From UBA1563 sp037440065 (GTDB lineage Bacteria > Bacteroidota > Ignavibacteria > Ignavibacteriales > Ignavibacteriaceae), in NCBI GenBank assembly GCA_037440065.1, contig JBBIUV010000015.1:1129350-1193349 (forward strand): a stretch of DNA of 64,000 nt. The letters are read 5' to 3'. Below are positions 52,596-62,581 of this stretch, piece by piece (positions within the stretch are counted from its first letter, which is position 1; every line of letters begins with the position of its first letter). The notes under the pieces are model-generated. The model was given only the letters and a program-made list of their open reading frames with translations, did not search any database and was not told where the DNA came from. Position numbers and translations under genes: made by a program.

Positions 52596-55541
52596 ATGGT
52601 ACAAGATAGACTAAAGGTGACTAGGCTTTTGATTTTGGGGTTGGTTTTGTTTTCGGTTATTACTTCGGCGCAGGAGAACGTTCGCGCAAAATTATCCAAT
52701 AGTGAGTACTCGCAGCTACTTATAAATCGATTTGAAGAGATGACACAGATCGGAATAAACAAAACTTGGAGCAAACCCGACAGAGTAAAAAACAATATGA
52801 CCATGCTTATGTTGGAAATTAAAAAGAATTGGGACAGGTTGACGCCTGAAACCCAGAATCTCTTCAGCATAAAAATTTCTCGTCCAGTTGGATTAACTTC
52901 TACTTATTTAGAAACTACCAAAAACTTTTTCAAATTCTATTATACAACCACCGGTGCAAATGCAGTTTCAACCATCGACCTTAACAGTAACGGCGTTCCT
53001 GACTATGTTGAGAATATGGCTTATGCATTCACTAAGTCGCTGACGTTTTATGATTCAGTAGGATACAACCATCCTCCCATTACCGCGTCAGACAATGGCA
53101 GATACTGCGTTTATATTTCTAATGCTGAAGCAGGGGATTTGGTTTACGGTTATAGTCAGCCTGAATCAAATGTAGGAGACAATCCTTTAACGACCATTAA
53201 AGAAACAGGAAGTTTAACAAGTTATATGGTGATGAGGAATAATTATGTTGGATTTGGAAACACTCCAGCTGAATTGCAGATAGCAATGGAAGTAACCGCA
53301 GCTCATGAATATTTTCATGCAGTTCAATTCGGTTACGAATATGACAAGATGGAAGGTTACTTGATGGAGATGTGTTCCACTTGGGCGGAAGATAAAGTTT
53401 TCCCGGGTGATGACGATAACTGGCAATATTTAAGTGATATTTTCGGTACTCCCGATGTGTCGCTGGATTGGGATGAATACCTTGACGGTGATGCGGTGAA
53501 TTATAATAGTGATTATGCAATGCATTGGTATGCAGCATGGATTTTTATGCGTTACCTTACCGATCATTACGGATCCGAGGTTCCGAAATTTATTTTTGAA
53601 GGCAATATCAAGAACTCCACTTCAACGGCCATTGATAATGTGATGAAAACTTATGGAACTACTTACACAGCTGTTTTAAAAGATTATTATATCGCACTCG
53701 GATTATTAACTCAGTCTTCAGCAGCACCGATGAGTAAATATAGTTTTCTTCGTGGAGATGACTACCGAACGGTAACTAAAAATTCAGGCGGAAGTCCTAC
53801 CGGACCATTTGTCGTTAAATATGAAAAAACTTTGAATTACTCTGGTACAAAAGTTTCTTATTCATCTACGAGTGGGAATAAACGATTAATGCGCGCAAGT
53901 GCTGATTTTATTAAAATCACGCCAAGCACAAATTTTTCCATTTTAGTTACTCCCAAAACTGCGAATAGTAACTTTACTATTCGGCTGATTAAATCGGACA
54001 GCTATACTGATCCCAAAGTATTATCTGTTGTAGAACCGGTAATTTCGGGAACCGGTTTTTCGATAAATGTAAGTGACAGAAACTCTTACAGTAATTATGT
54101 GCTCGTTCTCTATAATGCAAAATATTCTACAGATGCATCACGAGATACAACATCCATCCAATATGATATAGTTGTAGACGCTCCGCTTTTAACAGATGGG
54201 GTGAGACTAACTTCACCGGTTGGAGGTGAATCATGGCAAATCGGTTCAATGCATAACATCACTTGGGAAAGTTTGAATGTAGCAAATGTAAAAATTGAAT
54301 ACTCAATTGATAACGGTGTTTCATGGAATACAATTGAAGATTCAGTTGTGGCATCAACTGGAAATTTTGCATGGCTCGTCCCAGCAACCATTTCAACAAC
54401 TTGTAAAGTAAAAATTAGTGATGGTTCAAATTCGAATTCATATTCAGTTAGCACGAATCCATTCTCTATTATCGAACCACTTCCTTTCAGCATTATTTCA
54501 CCGAATGGTGGAGAAAAATGGGAGGTTGGTACCAGTCACAGCATCACATGGAATAAAGGAACGGTTTCGAATATTAAGATTGAACTAACTACCGACGGTG
54601 CTACTTGGAATACGGTTGTTGATTCAACTCCGTCTGCTACTGAAAGTTATCTCTGGTCTATTCCAAACAATTTGTCTTCAACGTGTAAAATCAAAGTTAG
54701 TGATATTTCCAATTCTTCTGTAAACTCAGTGAGTGCAAATACGTTCTCGATTATTCCAAAAGTAACGGAAACAACTGTTCTATCGGAAGATTTTAGCAAA
54801 ATAACTTCTGGTTCAATTGGTTCACCGGGAACAATAGATCTTGCAGGCACAACTCTGGACACTTATACTTTAGTAAAAGGTTGGGTTGGAGCAAAAGTGT
54901 ATGCGGCAGGTGGAGCAGTAAAAATTGGTTCTTCTTCCACAATGGGATTTATTGTAACTCCTATATTAGATTTATCCGGGAATAATGGAATCGGAACTAT
55001 TAGATTTGATCTGCAAACTTTTGGAGCTGATACAAAAGTTATGCAAGTTCTTTTTTCAACAGACAATGGTATTACTTATAACCAAATTGGTAATGATTTA
55101 ACTCCAACTTCAACAATGATATCGCAAGTGATTGCGTTTGCCGGTGGTACTAGCACTTCTAAATTCAAGGTTACTGCAAAAATTGCTGCCTCAAATAGAT
55201 TTTATCTTGATAATATTAGTGTAATTTCAGGTGGTGTAACAGCGATAGAGGATAAATCTTCACATGAATCAATTCCAGATGGATTTTTTCTGGCTCAGAA
55301 TTATCCCAATCCCTTCAATCCTTCAACAACAATTAGTTTTTCCTTACTGGAAAGGGGAGACATTCAGTTAAATATTTTTAATCAACTAGGTGAAAAAGTC
55401 GCTATTTTGGCAAGTGGCTCATTTGAAGCTGGATCCCATACTGTGGTATGGAATGCGACTAATTATCCTTCAGGGATCTATTTCTGTGAATTACGAGACG
55501 AAGGTTATTCAATTACAAAGAAATTGATTTTGATTAAATAA
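52596..55541 (+). CDS. MXAN_6640-type secreted metalloprotease with T9SS sorting domain
   Basis: 981 residues with a signal peptide. The metal motif is H237-E238-Y-F-H241 in AAHEYFHAVQFGYEYDK, followed by a Glu-rich helix (EMCSTWAEDKV). This is the 'MXAN_6640' putative metalloprotease family signature. Residues ~530-720 contain two Ser-Thr-rich repeats of the Kre9/KNH-like type (SPVGGESWQIGS and SPNGGEKWEVGTSHSITW). A beta-sandwich follows, then the sorting domain NYPNPFNPSTT ending KKLILIK. Probably a cell-surface or secreted protease; substrate unknown. Confidence 0.85.
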   Translation: MVQDRLKVTRLLILGLVLFSVITSAQENVRAKLSNSEYSQLLINRFEEMTQIGINKTWSKPDRVKNNMTMLMLEIKKNWDRLTPETQNLFSIKISRPVGLTSTYLETTKNFFKFYYTTTGANAVSTIDLNSNGVPDYVENMAYAFTKSLTFYDSVGYNHPPITASDNGRYCVYISNAEAGDLVYGYSQPESNVGDNPLTTIKETGSLTSYMVMRNNYVGFGNTPAELQIAMEVTAAHEYFHAVQFGYEYDKMEGYLMEMCSTWAEDKVFPGDDDNWQYLSDIFGTPDVSLDWDEYLDGDAVNYNSDYAMHWYAAWIFMRYLTDHYGSEVPKFIFEGNIKNSTSTAIDNVMKTYGTTYTAVLKDYYIALGLLTQSSAAPMSKYSFLRGDDYRTVTKNSGGSPTGPFVVKYEKTLNYSGTKVSYSSTSGNKRLMRASADFIKITPSTNFSILVTPKTANSNFTIRLIKSDSYTDPKVLSVVEPVISGTGFSINVSDRNSYSNYVLVLYNAKYSTDASRDTTSIQYDIVVDAPLLTDGVRLTSPVGGESWQIGSMHNITWESLNVANVKIEYSIDNGVSWNTIEDSVVASTGNFAWLVPATISTTCKVKISDGSNSNSYSVSTNPFSIIEPLPFSIISPNGGEKWEVGTSHSITWNKGTVSNIKIELTTDGATWNTVVDSTPSATESYLWSIPNNLSSTCKIKVSDISNSSVNSVSANTFSIIPKVTETTVLSEDFSKITSGSIGSPGTIDLAGTTLDTYTLVKGWVGAKVYAAGGAVKIGSSSTMGFIVTPILDLSGNNGIGTIRFDLQTFGADTKVMQVLFSTDNGITYNQIGNDLTPTSTMISQVIAFAGGTSTSKFKVTAKIAASNRFYLDNISVISGGVTAIEDKSSHESIPDGFFLAQNYPNPFNPSTTISFSLLERGDIQLNIFNQLGEKVAILASGSFEAGSHTVVWNATNYPSGIYFCELRDEGYSITKKLILIK

Positions 55542-55560
55542 AAAATAAAACTGAAATTAT

Positions 55561-55590
55561 AAAGCCGCCGATCCTAATAGGCGGCTTTTG
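55561..55590 (+). terminator. Intrinsic terminator after T9SS protease gene
   Basis: AAAGCCGCC (55561-55569), a 10-nt loop, GGCGGCTTT (55580-55588) and a continuing T. It is a 9-bp perfect stem located 20 nt after the stop. The clearest terminator in the window. Confidence 0.85.
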
Positions 55591-55711
55591 TGTTGTTTAG
55601 CATCCCTTTGCGTAAACATTAAAGAAGATTCAAGAAGTTATTCACATTCTACTCCATTTTCCACTATATTTGTTATGTAATAGTTATCTTTTAATAAAAA
55701 AGTTGTAAACC

Positions 55712-57265
55712 TTGATTAAAAAAATTGCCGCAAAACTGAAAAAGTTTCTTGGGAAAAAATCCAAAGTTGTTAAACTTACTCCGGTAGAAATTGAATCGGT
55801 AAAAAGGACTCCTAAACCTCCAAGTAAGACAAATATTGTCGAAAAAACACGAGTTTCAAATCCTCCACGAAAACCTTATAAAAAGGAAACGCCCGAAGAA
55901 TACCGGCTTCGACACGAAAAACGGTTGCAAAATAAGTCTGCAATAACTCAACCCGTACCAGCAAATAAAATTGAAGCATGGGATGAGACTTCTTTCAATG
56001 TCCCGTTAACTGAAGGGAAAACAAGATTTCATGATCTCAATCTGCCAAAAGATATTTTCCGGGCAGTGTTTGATTTGGGTTTTCAATATTGCACAAACGT
56101 TCAAGCAGATGTTCTGCCAAAATCAATGATCGGTGAGGATATTACAGCTCAGGCACAAACAGGTACCGGCAAAACGGCAGCGTTTCTTATTACAATTTTT
56201 AATCACGTGTTAAAAAATCCATTTAATGAAAAACAGAATCCTGGAACTCCGCGTGCCCTTATTCTTGCACCAACCCGTGAACTGGTTTTGCAAATTGAAA
56301 AGGATGCACGCGGGCTTAGTAAGTATTCACAGATTTCTATCCTTTCACTTTTGGGCGGAATGGACTATCGAAAGCAGCAAAGCATGTTGCGAAACAAACC
56401 TTGTGATATTTTGATCTGTACTCCTGGTAGATTGATTGATTTTATGGAAAAGAAATTGGTAAACTTGGGAAAGGTTGAAATTCTAATCATCGATGAAGCT
56501 GACAGAATGCTTGACATGGGATTTATTCCTTCCGTTAAAAACATAGTAAGGCATACACCGCCAAAAGCAGATCGCCAAACCATGTTTTTTAGCGCCACAC
56601 TTACCGGAGATGTTAAGCGACTTGCTGAATCGTGGACAAGAAACGCATCTGAGATCATTATTAAACCTGATGAAGTAGCTGGCGAAAGCATTGAACAAAT
56701 AACTTACATTACAACCATTGACGAAAAACCGACACTTTTGTATAACCTTATCATGCAAAAGAATTTGGAACGAGTTCTAGTTTTTGTGAATAGAAAAGAC
56801 GATGCTAAACGTGTTAAAGCAAAATTTGATATCTATGGAATTAGTTGTGCACTTCTTTCAGGAGATATCGAACAAAATCAGCGAATAAAACGGTTGGAAA
56901 AATTTAGAGAAGGGCAAATACGTGTTCTTGTAGCAACCGATGTAGCCTCACGCGGAATTCATGTTGAAGGCATTTCTCACGTAATAAATTATAATATGCC
57001 GCAAGATGTTGAGGAATATGTTCATCGCATCGGCAGAACCGGACGCGCCGGCGCCACAGGAACATCAATCAGTTTTGCAGATGAAGATGATTCATACGAA
57101 ATTAAAAAGTTGGAAGAATTTCTTGGAAAGAAGATTGAGGTAAAGTTCCCGGAAGATGAATTACTCATTCCAATACCTGATGAGCATAAAACAGTTGAGT
57201 ATAAACGCCCTCCTCAAAAGCCGTATCATAAAAAACCGTTTAGAGGTCCAGGCAGAAGAAATTAA
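55712..57265 (+). CDS. DEAD-box ATP-dependent RNA helicase (RhlB/RhlE-like)
   Basis: 517 residues. All helicase motifs are visible: Q-motif region FQYCTNVQA, AQTGTGKT (I), APTREL (Ia), GTP-like TPGR (Ib), DEAD (II), SAT (III), VFVNRK (IV), ATDVASRGIH (V) and HRIGRTGRAG (VI). A basic ~90-residue N-terminal extension and a basic tail (PYHKKPFRGPGRRN) should bind RNA. FQYCTNVQADVLP resembles RhlB. A TTG start begins the frame. Role in RNA turnover or ribosome assembly; not an operon with neighbours. Confidence 0.93.
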   Translation: MIKKIAAKLKKFLGKKSKVVKLTPVEIESVKRTPKPPSKTNIVEKTRVSNPPRKPYKKETPEEYRLRHEKRLQNKSAITQPVPANKIEAWDETSFNVPLTEGKTRFHDLNLPKDIFRAVFDLGFQYCTNVQADVLPKSMIGEDITAQAQTGTGKTAAFLITIFNHVLKNPFNEKQNPGTPRALILAPTRELVLQIEKDARGLSKYSQISILSLLGGMDYRKQQSMLRNKPCDILICTPGRLIDFMEKKLVNLGKVEILIIDEADRMLDMGFIPSVKNIVRHTPPKADRQTMFFSATLTGDVKRLAESWTRNASEIIIKPDEVAGESIEQITYITTIDEKPTLLYNLIMQKNLERVLVFVNRKDDAKRVKAKFDIYGISCALLSGDIEQNQRIKRLEKFREGQIRVLVATDVASRGIHVEGISHVINYNMPQDVEEYVHRIGRTGRAGATGTSISFADEDDSYEIKKLEEFLGKKIEVKFPEDELLIPIPDEHKTVEYKRPPQKPYHKKPFRGPGRRN

Positions 57266-57289
57266 AGATTAACTTATTCCGATTTCATA

Positions 57290-58297
57290 ATGAAGATATT
57301 ATTTATCGGTGGTACAGGAGTAATCAGCACAGCTTGTTCTGAACTGTGTGTTGAAAAAGGATTCGATCTCTTTTTGCTGAACAGAAATTTATCCCCCCGA
57401 AAATCACCTAAAGAAGCAAAACATATTATTGCCGATATTCGAGATGTGGAAGGAGTCAAAACAATTCTTGCAAATGAAAAGTTTGATGTTGTGGTTGATT
57501 GGATTGCTTATACACAAGAACATGCAAAAAACGACTTCGAACTTTTCAGAAACAATACCAACCAATATATTTTTATCAGTTCAGCCTCTGTATACCAAAA
57601 ACCGCCGATAAAACTTCCAATAACCGAAGATATAAAACTAAGCAATCCGTTCTGGTCATATTCTAAAGGTAAAATTGATAGCGAAAATTACTTGATGCAA
57701 ATGTTCCATGAAGAGAATTTTCCCTTGACTATATGTCGGCCTTCTCATACCTATGACAAAACCAGATTTCCACTTTACGGTTACTACACTGCTTTTAATA
57801 GAATGAAGCAAAATAAAAATATTATTCTTCACGGGAATGGTGAAACACTTTGGACGCTAACTAGTGCAAAAGATTTTGCGAAAGGTTTCATCGGTTTACT
57901 TGGCAATTCAAAAACGCTTGGCGAAGCCTTTCACATTACTTCTGATGAAGCTTTAACTTGGAACGAAATTGCGAAAACAATTGCAGATGCTGCAGGACTC
58001 GATCTAAAAATTACTCACTTGCCGGTTGAATTTATTGCACAGCATGATTCTGAATGGGGCTGCAATCTAAAAGGGGATAAAGCTTACAGTACGGTATTCG
58101 ATAATTCTAAAATTAGAAAAATTGTTCCCGAATTTAAAGCTTCTATGCCATTCAAAGAAGGGATGAAGGAAAGTATTGAATGGTATGCAAAAACTGAAAA
58201 CCAAATTGTAAATGTAGAACTAGACAAACTTATGGATGAAATGATCGCCAGGTACAATTCTCTAAATAAATCTTTACATCCTAATAGGGAAGACTAA
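57290..58297 (+). CDS. SDR-family NAD-dependent epimerase (CSP41-like)
   Basis: 335 residues. The nucleotide-binding motif is GGTGVIST in LFIGGTGVIS; the catalytic Y-x-x-x-K is YSKGK in FWSYSKGKIDSENYL. It resembles the CSP41/'NAD-dependent epimerase' branch of extended SDRs. There is no signal peptide. Substrate is probably a nucleotide sugar or RNA-related; unknown. It follows the helicase by 24 nt and converges with the downstream hydrolase gene with a 17-nt overlap. Confidence 0.82.
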   Translation: MKILFIGGTGVISTACSELCVEKGFDLFLLNRNLSPRKSPKEAKHIIADIRDVEGVKTILANEKFDVVVDWIAYTQEHAKNDFELFRNNTNQYIFISSASVYQKPPIKLPITEDIKLSNPFWSYSKGKIDSENYLMQMFHEENFPLTICRPSHTYDKTRFPLYGYYTAFNRMKQNKNIILHGNGETLWTLTSAKDFAKGFIGLLGNSKTLGEAFHITSDEALTWNEIAKTIADAAGLDLKITHLPVEFIAQHDSEWGCNLKGDKAYSTVFDNSKIRKIVPEFKASMPFKEGMKESIEWYAKTENQIVNVELDKLMDEMIARYNSLNKSLHPNRED

Positions 58298-59177
58298 TAT
58301 AGAGTTTTCCAAGATCGGAAAGTTCACCATCCCTCTGCGTAAAGAGAAATGTAAATTTGGTGTCCGGGAAACTTCCTCGTCCATAAAACCACGCGTAACG
58401 GAAAACATCATCACGACTTTCACAAAGCCCAACCATTTCTTGCATTTGCACTGCCTGCTTCGCGTAAGAATTTATCTGACTGTTCCAGTTCGCCATTTCT
58501 GTAACCCATATTTTCTTGTTGTACTTTTTTAAAGCGTCCAGTTGAGAGGCTAACCCGTAATCGTACCAATGGAATGCGAGATAATCTATTTTCGGTTCTC
58601 TACCGCCGTTGGCAGATTTGTACGCGACATAAAAAGAGTCGAGCCACTTAACCGGATTGGAGTAGTTTGTCATCGTTCCCCAATTCATTGCCGGACCAAC
58701 CAGATAAACGGTTCGCCCCTTTAATGCAAGATCATTTATTACTTGTTCATATTTTATCCAGTCAGTTGCAGCTTGAGTCGGTGTTCTATTTGCCTGATCT
58801 TTTAAATTAGGTTCGTTCATCACCAATAAATATTTTATTTCAGATCGACTAAGAATAAGATTTTTTACCAAAGTTATATCATTTGTACTTGTGTTACCAC
58901 CCCAGAGCATTGGAATAAAATCCATGCCATATATTTGATTAAACGATGTCGGGACTTTTGTATTATAAATAGGAGCCCAGTTATACCACCAGCTCACACC
59001 TTTGGAAATTGCTGCAAAATCGGCTGAAGATGAAATATCAAATGCAATTCCACGTTTAGCGCTTTTTGTCGATGTTGGAGTCGTGATATTATTATTTGTA
59101 GGAGTTGATTCTTTTTTGCAGCCGAGCAACATGAATGAAATGATAAACAGAAAGAGTAAAAATTTATTTCCGAACAT
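58281..59177 (-). CDS. Lipoprotein glycosidase of Asl1/GH128-like type
   Basis: About 298 residues. Lipobox SFMLLGCKK gives a lipoprotein. The catalytic domain has GVSWWYNWAP, MNEPNLKDQ (putative acid/base Glu) and HWYDYG, then WVTEMANWN (putative nucleophile Glu). That combination is the Asl1-type 'glycoside hydrolase catalytic core' of GH128, which acts on beta-1,3-glucans. ATG at 59177 is chosen over GTG at 59189 because GGAA is spaced 6 nt from it. It sits beside the GH144-like gene, divergently oriented, suggesting beta-glucan use. Confidence 0.8.
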   Translation of the reverse strand: MFGNKFLLFLFIISFMLLGCKKESTPTNNNITTPTSTKSAKRGIAFDISSSADFAAISKGVSWWYNWAPIYNTKVPTSFNQIYGMDFIPMLWGGNTSTNDITLVKNLILSRSEIKYLLVMNEPNLKDQANRTPTQAATDWIKYEQVINDLALKGRTVYLVGPAMNWGTMTNYSNPVKWLDSFYVAYKSANGGREPKIDYLAFHWYDYGLASQLDALKKYNKKIWVTEMANWNSQINSYAKQAVQMQEMVGLCESRDDVFRYAWFYGRGSFPDTKFTFLFTQRDGELSDLGKLYISLPY

Positions 59178-59400
59178 CCGATATTCCACTTTCTTTGAGA
59201 TATGTTATAGACAGATTACAGATTGATAATTCAAAATTAAGGGGATAAAATGAAAAAGAGAAGTAGAGACTCTCAAACCAATTTGATAGTGGATGGAAAA
59301 TTTGTCAAGTCAGAATAATTTTATAATTTTCCACCCATAAAAAGTTCGTTGTAAACGATTTCAATTGAGAAACATGAAAAATTCACCCAAGAGGTTCAAT

Positions 59401-60777
59401 ATGAAAACAAAATTCTGTTGCATGATCGCTTTATTTATTTTCTCTTTTATTGTTACGTTTGCGCAAGAAACGAATAAGACAAAAGTTGAGTATGTCCCAT
59501 CTAGTGAAGAAATCATGTTCCTGGATAAAGTACAGTATAATACTTTTCAATATTTTGTAAAAGAAGTAAATTTTCAAAACGGTTTAGTTAAAGATAGAAG
59601 CACTGAAACTTCTCCCGCAAGTATTGCAGCAACAGGTTATGCAATTCCCGCTTGGGCACTTGGTTCTGAAAAAGGTTGGATGAGCAGAGATTCGGCGGCA
59701 CAAATTACTTTAAACCTTTTTCGATTTCTACATAATTCAGAACAAAGTCTTGATGACAGCGCCACAGGATATCAAGGATTCTATTATCATTTTCTTGATA
59801 TGAAAACCGGGAAAAGATTTTGGAACTGTGAACTTTCCTCAATTGATACCGGACTGCTTCTAGCGGGAATTCGTTTTGCGAATCAATTTTATATTTTTAA
59901 CAATCCTGTAGAAAATGAGATAAGAGAATTAGCGGATATTTTAACGAAGCGCATCAACTGGGATTTCTTTCAGATAAAAAAAGATAACAAGTATAAATAC
60001 ACTATCTCACTTGGGTGGGATAATAAACGGGGATTTAATGATCTCGGATGGTGGGGTTACACAGAAGCGCTCTTCCTTTATGTGTTGGCAGCAGGAGCCG
60101 AAATGCCGAATATTGAAAAAGGTTACGATTCGTGGTTGAGTTTTTATCAATGGAGAGAGCCATACGGAAAGGAATCAGGCCATGTAGTTTTTCCCGCATT
60201 ATTTATTCATCAATTTTCTCATGTATGGATTGACTTTAGAAATATTTATGACCGCTACATGAAAGAGAAGGGAATTGACTATTTTGAAAACTCAAGGCGT
60301 GCAACATATGTACAACGAAAATATGCTATCGATAATCCGAATAATTGGAAAGGTTATGATTCGTTAAGTTGGGGATTAAGTGCATGTGATGGTCCCGATG
60401 GAAGATATAATTATGACGGTAAAATATTTTTCGGTTACTCTGCCAGAGGAACTTCCGGTCCTGATTCTACTTTTGATGATGGAACCATCGCCCCCTATGC
60501 AGTCGGTTCATCTATTCCATTTGCCCCTGAGATTTGTATCCCCACATTAAGTTCTCTTTACAAAAATTATGGCGAAAAAGGTTTATGGGGTAAGTATGGA
60601 TTTGTTGATTCTTTTAATCCAACTCTAAACTGGTACGATCAAGATGATCTTGGACTTGACCAGGGACCACTACTTTTACTGATCGAAAATTATCGAAGCG
60701 GATTTGTGTGGAAATATTTAATGAAAGATGAGTTGGTAAGAAAAGGGCTGGCAAAGTTGGGGTTCACCAGTAAATAA
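59401..60777 (+). CDS. Secreted glucoamylase-like/GH144-type hydrolase
   Basis: About 458 residues with a signal peptide (MKTKFCCMIALFIFSFIVTFAQ). It matches the PF10091 'glucoamylase-like' domain, related to GH144 endo-beta-1,2-glucanases: FQYFVKEVNFQNGLVKDRS, SIAATGYAIPAWALGSEKGW, and GWDNKRGFNDLGWWGYTEALF with acidic residues. (alpha/alpha)6-barrel fold expected. ATG at 59401 is preferred since AAGAGG sits upstream and a signal peptide starts there; the in-frame start at 59365 would prepend 12 residues. It probably degrades beta-glucan outside the cytoplasm, though the linkage is not shown. Confidence 0.82.
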   Translation: MKTKFCCMIALFIFSFIVTFAQETNKTKVEYVPSSEEIMFLDKVQYNTFQYFVKEVNFQNGLVKDRSTETSPASIAATGYAIPAWALGSEKGWMSRDSAAQITLNLFRFLHNSEQSLDDSATGYQGFYYHFLDMKTGKRFWNCELSSIDTGLLLAGIRFANQFYIFNNPVENEIRELADILTKRINWDFFQIKKDNKYKYTISLGWDNKRGFNDLGWWGYTEALFLYVLAAGAEMPNIEKGYDSWLSFYQWREPYGKESGHVVFPALFIHQFSHVWIDFRNIYDRYMKEKGIDYFENSRRATYVQRKYAIDNPNNWKGYDSLSWGLSACDGPDGRYNYDGKIFFGYSARGTSGPDSTFDDGTIAPYAVGSSIPFAPEICIPTLSSLYKNYGEKGLWGKYGFVDSFNPTLNWYDQDDLGLDQGPLLLLIENYRSGFVWKYLMKDELVRKGLAKLGFTSK

Positions 60778-60811
60778 TGTTTCGTTTCATGGTTTAATTT
60801 ACCGATGTGAG

Positions 60812-62434
60812 CTACTTATGATCGACTGTCTGACTTATTTTAGATACCACAGAGTTGTTCTTTAATAAGGTCTGAGCCATAAGATTTGCTTCATCGGTAA
60901 TTGAACTTGGATAACCGATAATTTCCAACAACTTGATCGCATTCCCCGAACCACACGGCCCTTCCTTTATTTTGTAGTTGAAGAAAAATTTCCCCTCTTC
61001 AACTTGCTCGCTAAAATGGTACATCTTGAAATTATTTTCAAGCAAATCTTGTAATTCAATGTCGTGCGTAGTTACAAACACTTTACTACCGGAATTAAGA
61101 AATCTTAAAACCGCTGTTGATGAGGCAAGTCGTTCAATTGTGTTAGTCCCTCTAAATATTTCGTCAACTAGGAATAAATATTTCTCCTTTTGTTGAGAAA
61201 GTTTGATAAACTCTAACAGTCTTTCAATTTCAACAAAGAAATAACTTTTCCCATCTTCTAAATCTTCTTCCCTCCGTATGGCTGACTTAACAATATAATT
61301 TGGAATGCTAAAACCATTAGAGAGACTAAAATAAAGAGTTTGTGAAAGGATAAAATTCACACCAATCGTTTTAATAAATGTAGTTTTCCCGGACATATTT
61401 GAACCGGTGATCAATATTGAGTTGGTGAGATTTTCTATAGAGTTAGGAACAGCATCCTTGATAAGAGGATGATATAAATCTCTAAAACTTATTTCACATG
61501 AATTATTAAAAACCGGATTGGAGTACAATTTTTTTTCTTCTAAATAGGAGGCGACTGAAATCGATACATCAAGATTAGCCACTGTCTCAAACACCGATCG
61601 AATATCGTCTTGATATTTCAACAAGGTATTCGCAGATCGATAATAAGCTATGATATCAAATAGTAAGAACATATTCAGATATTCGATGGCTAAAATTGCC
61701 AGTTCATTTAAATGTTCCTTATCAATTACCAGATACCCTAATTTTTTTTTAAGAGAAGTTAAAACATTTTTTTTGCTTTTTAGAAATTCAATATCGGCAA
61801 TCGGAACATAAGTTTTAATTCTGCCTAAGGAAAGAGCAGCGACAATTAGGGAATTAAGACTTGAAAATCCTGTGAAGTATTCATAAATCTGTTTTGAAAA
61901 GATTTTATTAATCAAAAGATTAATTACTAATAATATTAAAGTGATGAATAAGAAACTACTTTTAACAGGTATAAGTAAAATCGATACGACCGTAAGTAAA
62001 GAGGAGAGAGCGAATAGTGGGAAAAATTTTGTAGTAGGAATTGATTTATTCAAAACTAAGAAAGCTACAAAGTATGATGAGAGGCTGCTAAGTCCAAAAA
62101 GATTGAGCTGGATTTTCTCCCTTAGTTGTTGATTCTCTTTTAAGGTGGAAATTAACTCAAACCTTTTTTTTAGTAATATTTCATCCTTTTCATATTTATG
62201 GAGCAGGTGATAAAGGTATTGCTGCCCAAGTCCCGTGAGATTTCTATCTATAGAGGCAAATATCGAGTTGAAATCTAAATCGTTCCAGGTTTTCTCATCA
62301 ACAATTTGTTCGTCTTTTTTTGGCTGAACCATTTTATGATAGGAAGAAATCAATTCGAAGTTACGATGTTTCGCTACAGATTTTCCCCAGATACTTTTTA
62401 AATAACTGATCCGATTCTTTCTTGATAAGGACAT
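60812..62434 (-). CDS. MutS-related ATPase with two transmembrane helices
   Basis: 540 residues. The C-terminal MutS ATPase domain has Walker A GSNMSGKT (344-351), Walker B FLVDE (421-425) and TTHDIELQDLL. The mismatch-recognition domain I is absent. Residues ~137-157 and ~160-178 are two predicted membrane helices, unusual for MutS proteins; this membrane-associated MutS-like branch occurs in Bacteroidota. It is not the canonical mismatch repair MutS, nor MutS2 as there is no Smr domain. Function unknown; it may act on recombination intermediates or branched DNA at the membrane. Confidence 0.85.
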   Translation of the reverse strand: MSLSRKNRISYLKSIWGKSVAKHRNFELISSYHKMVQPKKDEQIVDEKTWNDLDFNSIFASIDRNLTGLGQQYLYHLLHKYEKDEILLKKRFELISTLKENQQLREKIQLNLFGLSSLSSYFVAFLVLNKSIPTTKFFPLFALSSLLTVVSILLIPVKSSFLFITLILLVINLLINKIFSKQIYEYFTGFSSLNSLIVAALSLGRIKTYVPIADIEFLKSKKNVLTSLKKKLGYLVIDKEHLNELAILAIEYLNMFLLFDIIAYYRSANTLLKYQDDIRSVFETVANLDVSISVASYLEEKKLYSNPVFNNSCEISFRDLYHPLIKDAVPNSIENLTNSILITGSNMSGKTTFIKTIGVNFILSQTLYFSLSNGFSIPNYIVKSAIRREEDLEDGKSYFFVEIERLLEFIKLSQQKEKYLFLVDEIFRGTNTIERLASSTAVLRFLNSGSKVFVTTHDIELQDLLENNFKMYHFSEQVEEGKFFFNYKIKEGPCGSGNAIKLLEIIGYPSSITDEANLMAQTLLKNNSVVSKISQTVDHK

Positions 62435-62581
62435 CTTGATAATTCACTCGGTGTTTAAAAATAATAAGGTTTTATAAGAAAATATAACACCTTCATCCTA
62501 ATTATTTGAAAACTTTTTACTTTGACGAAGTTAGAAATAGCGCGAGCTTGTTTTCAATCAAAGGATTTTAATAATCTGTGA

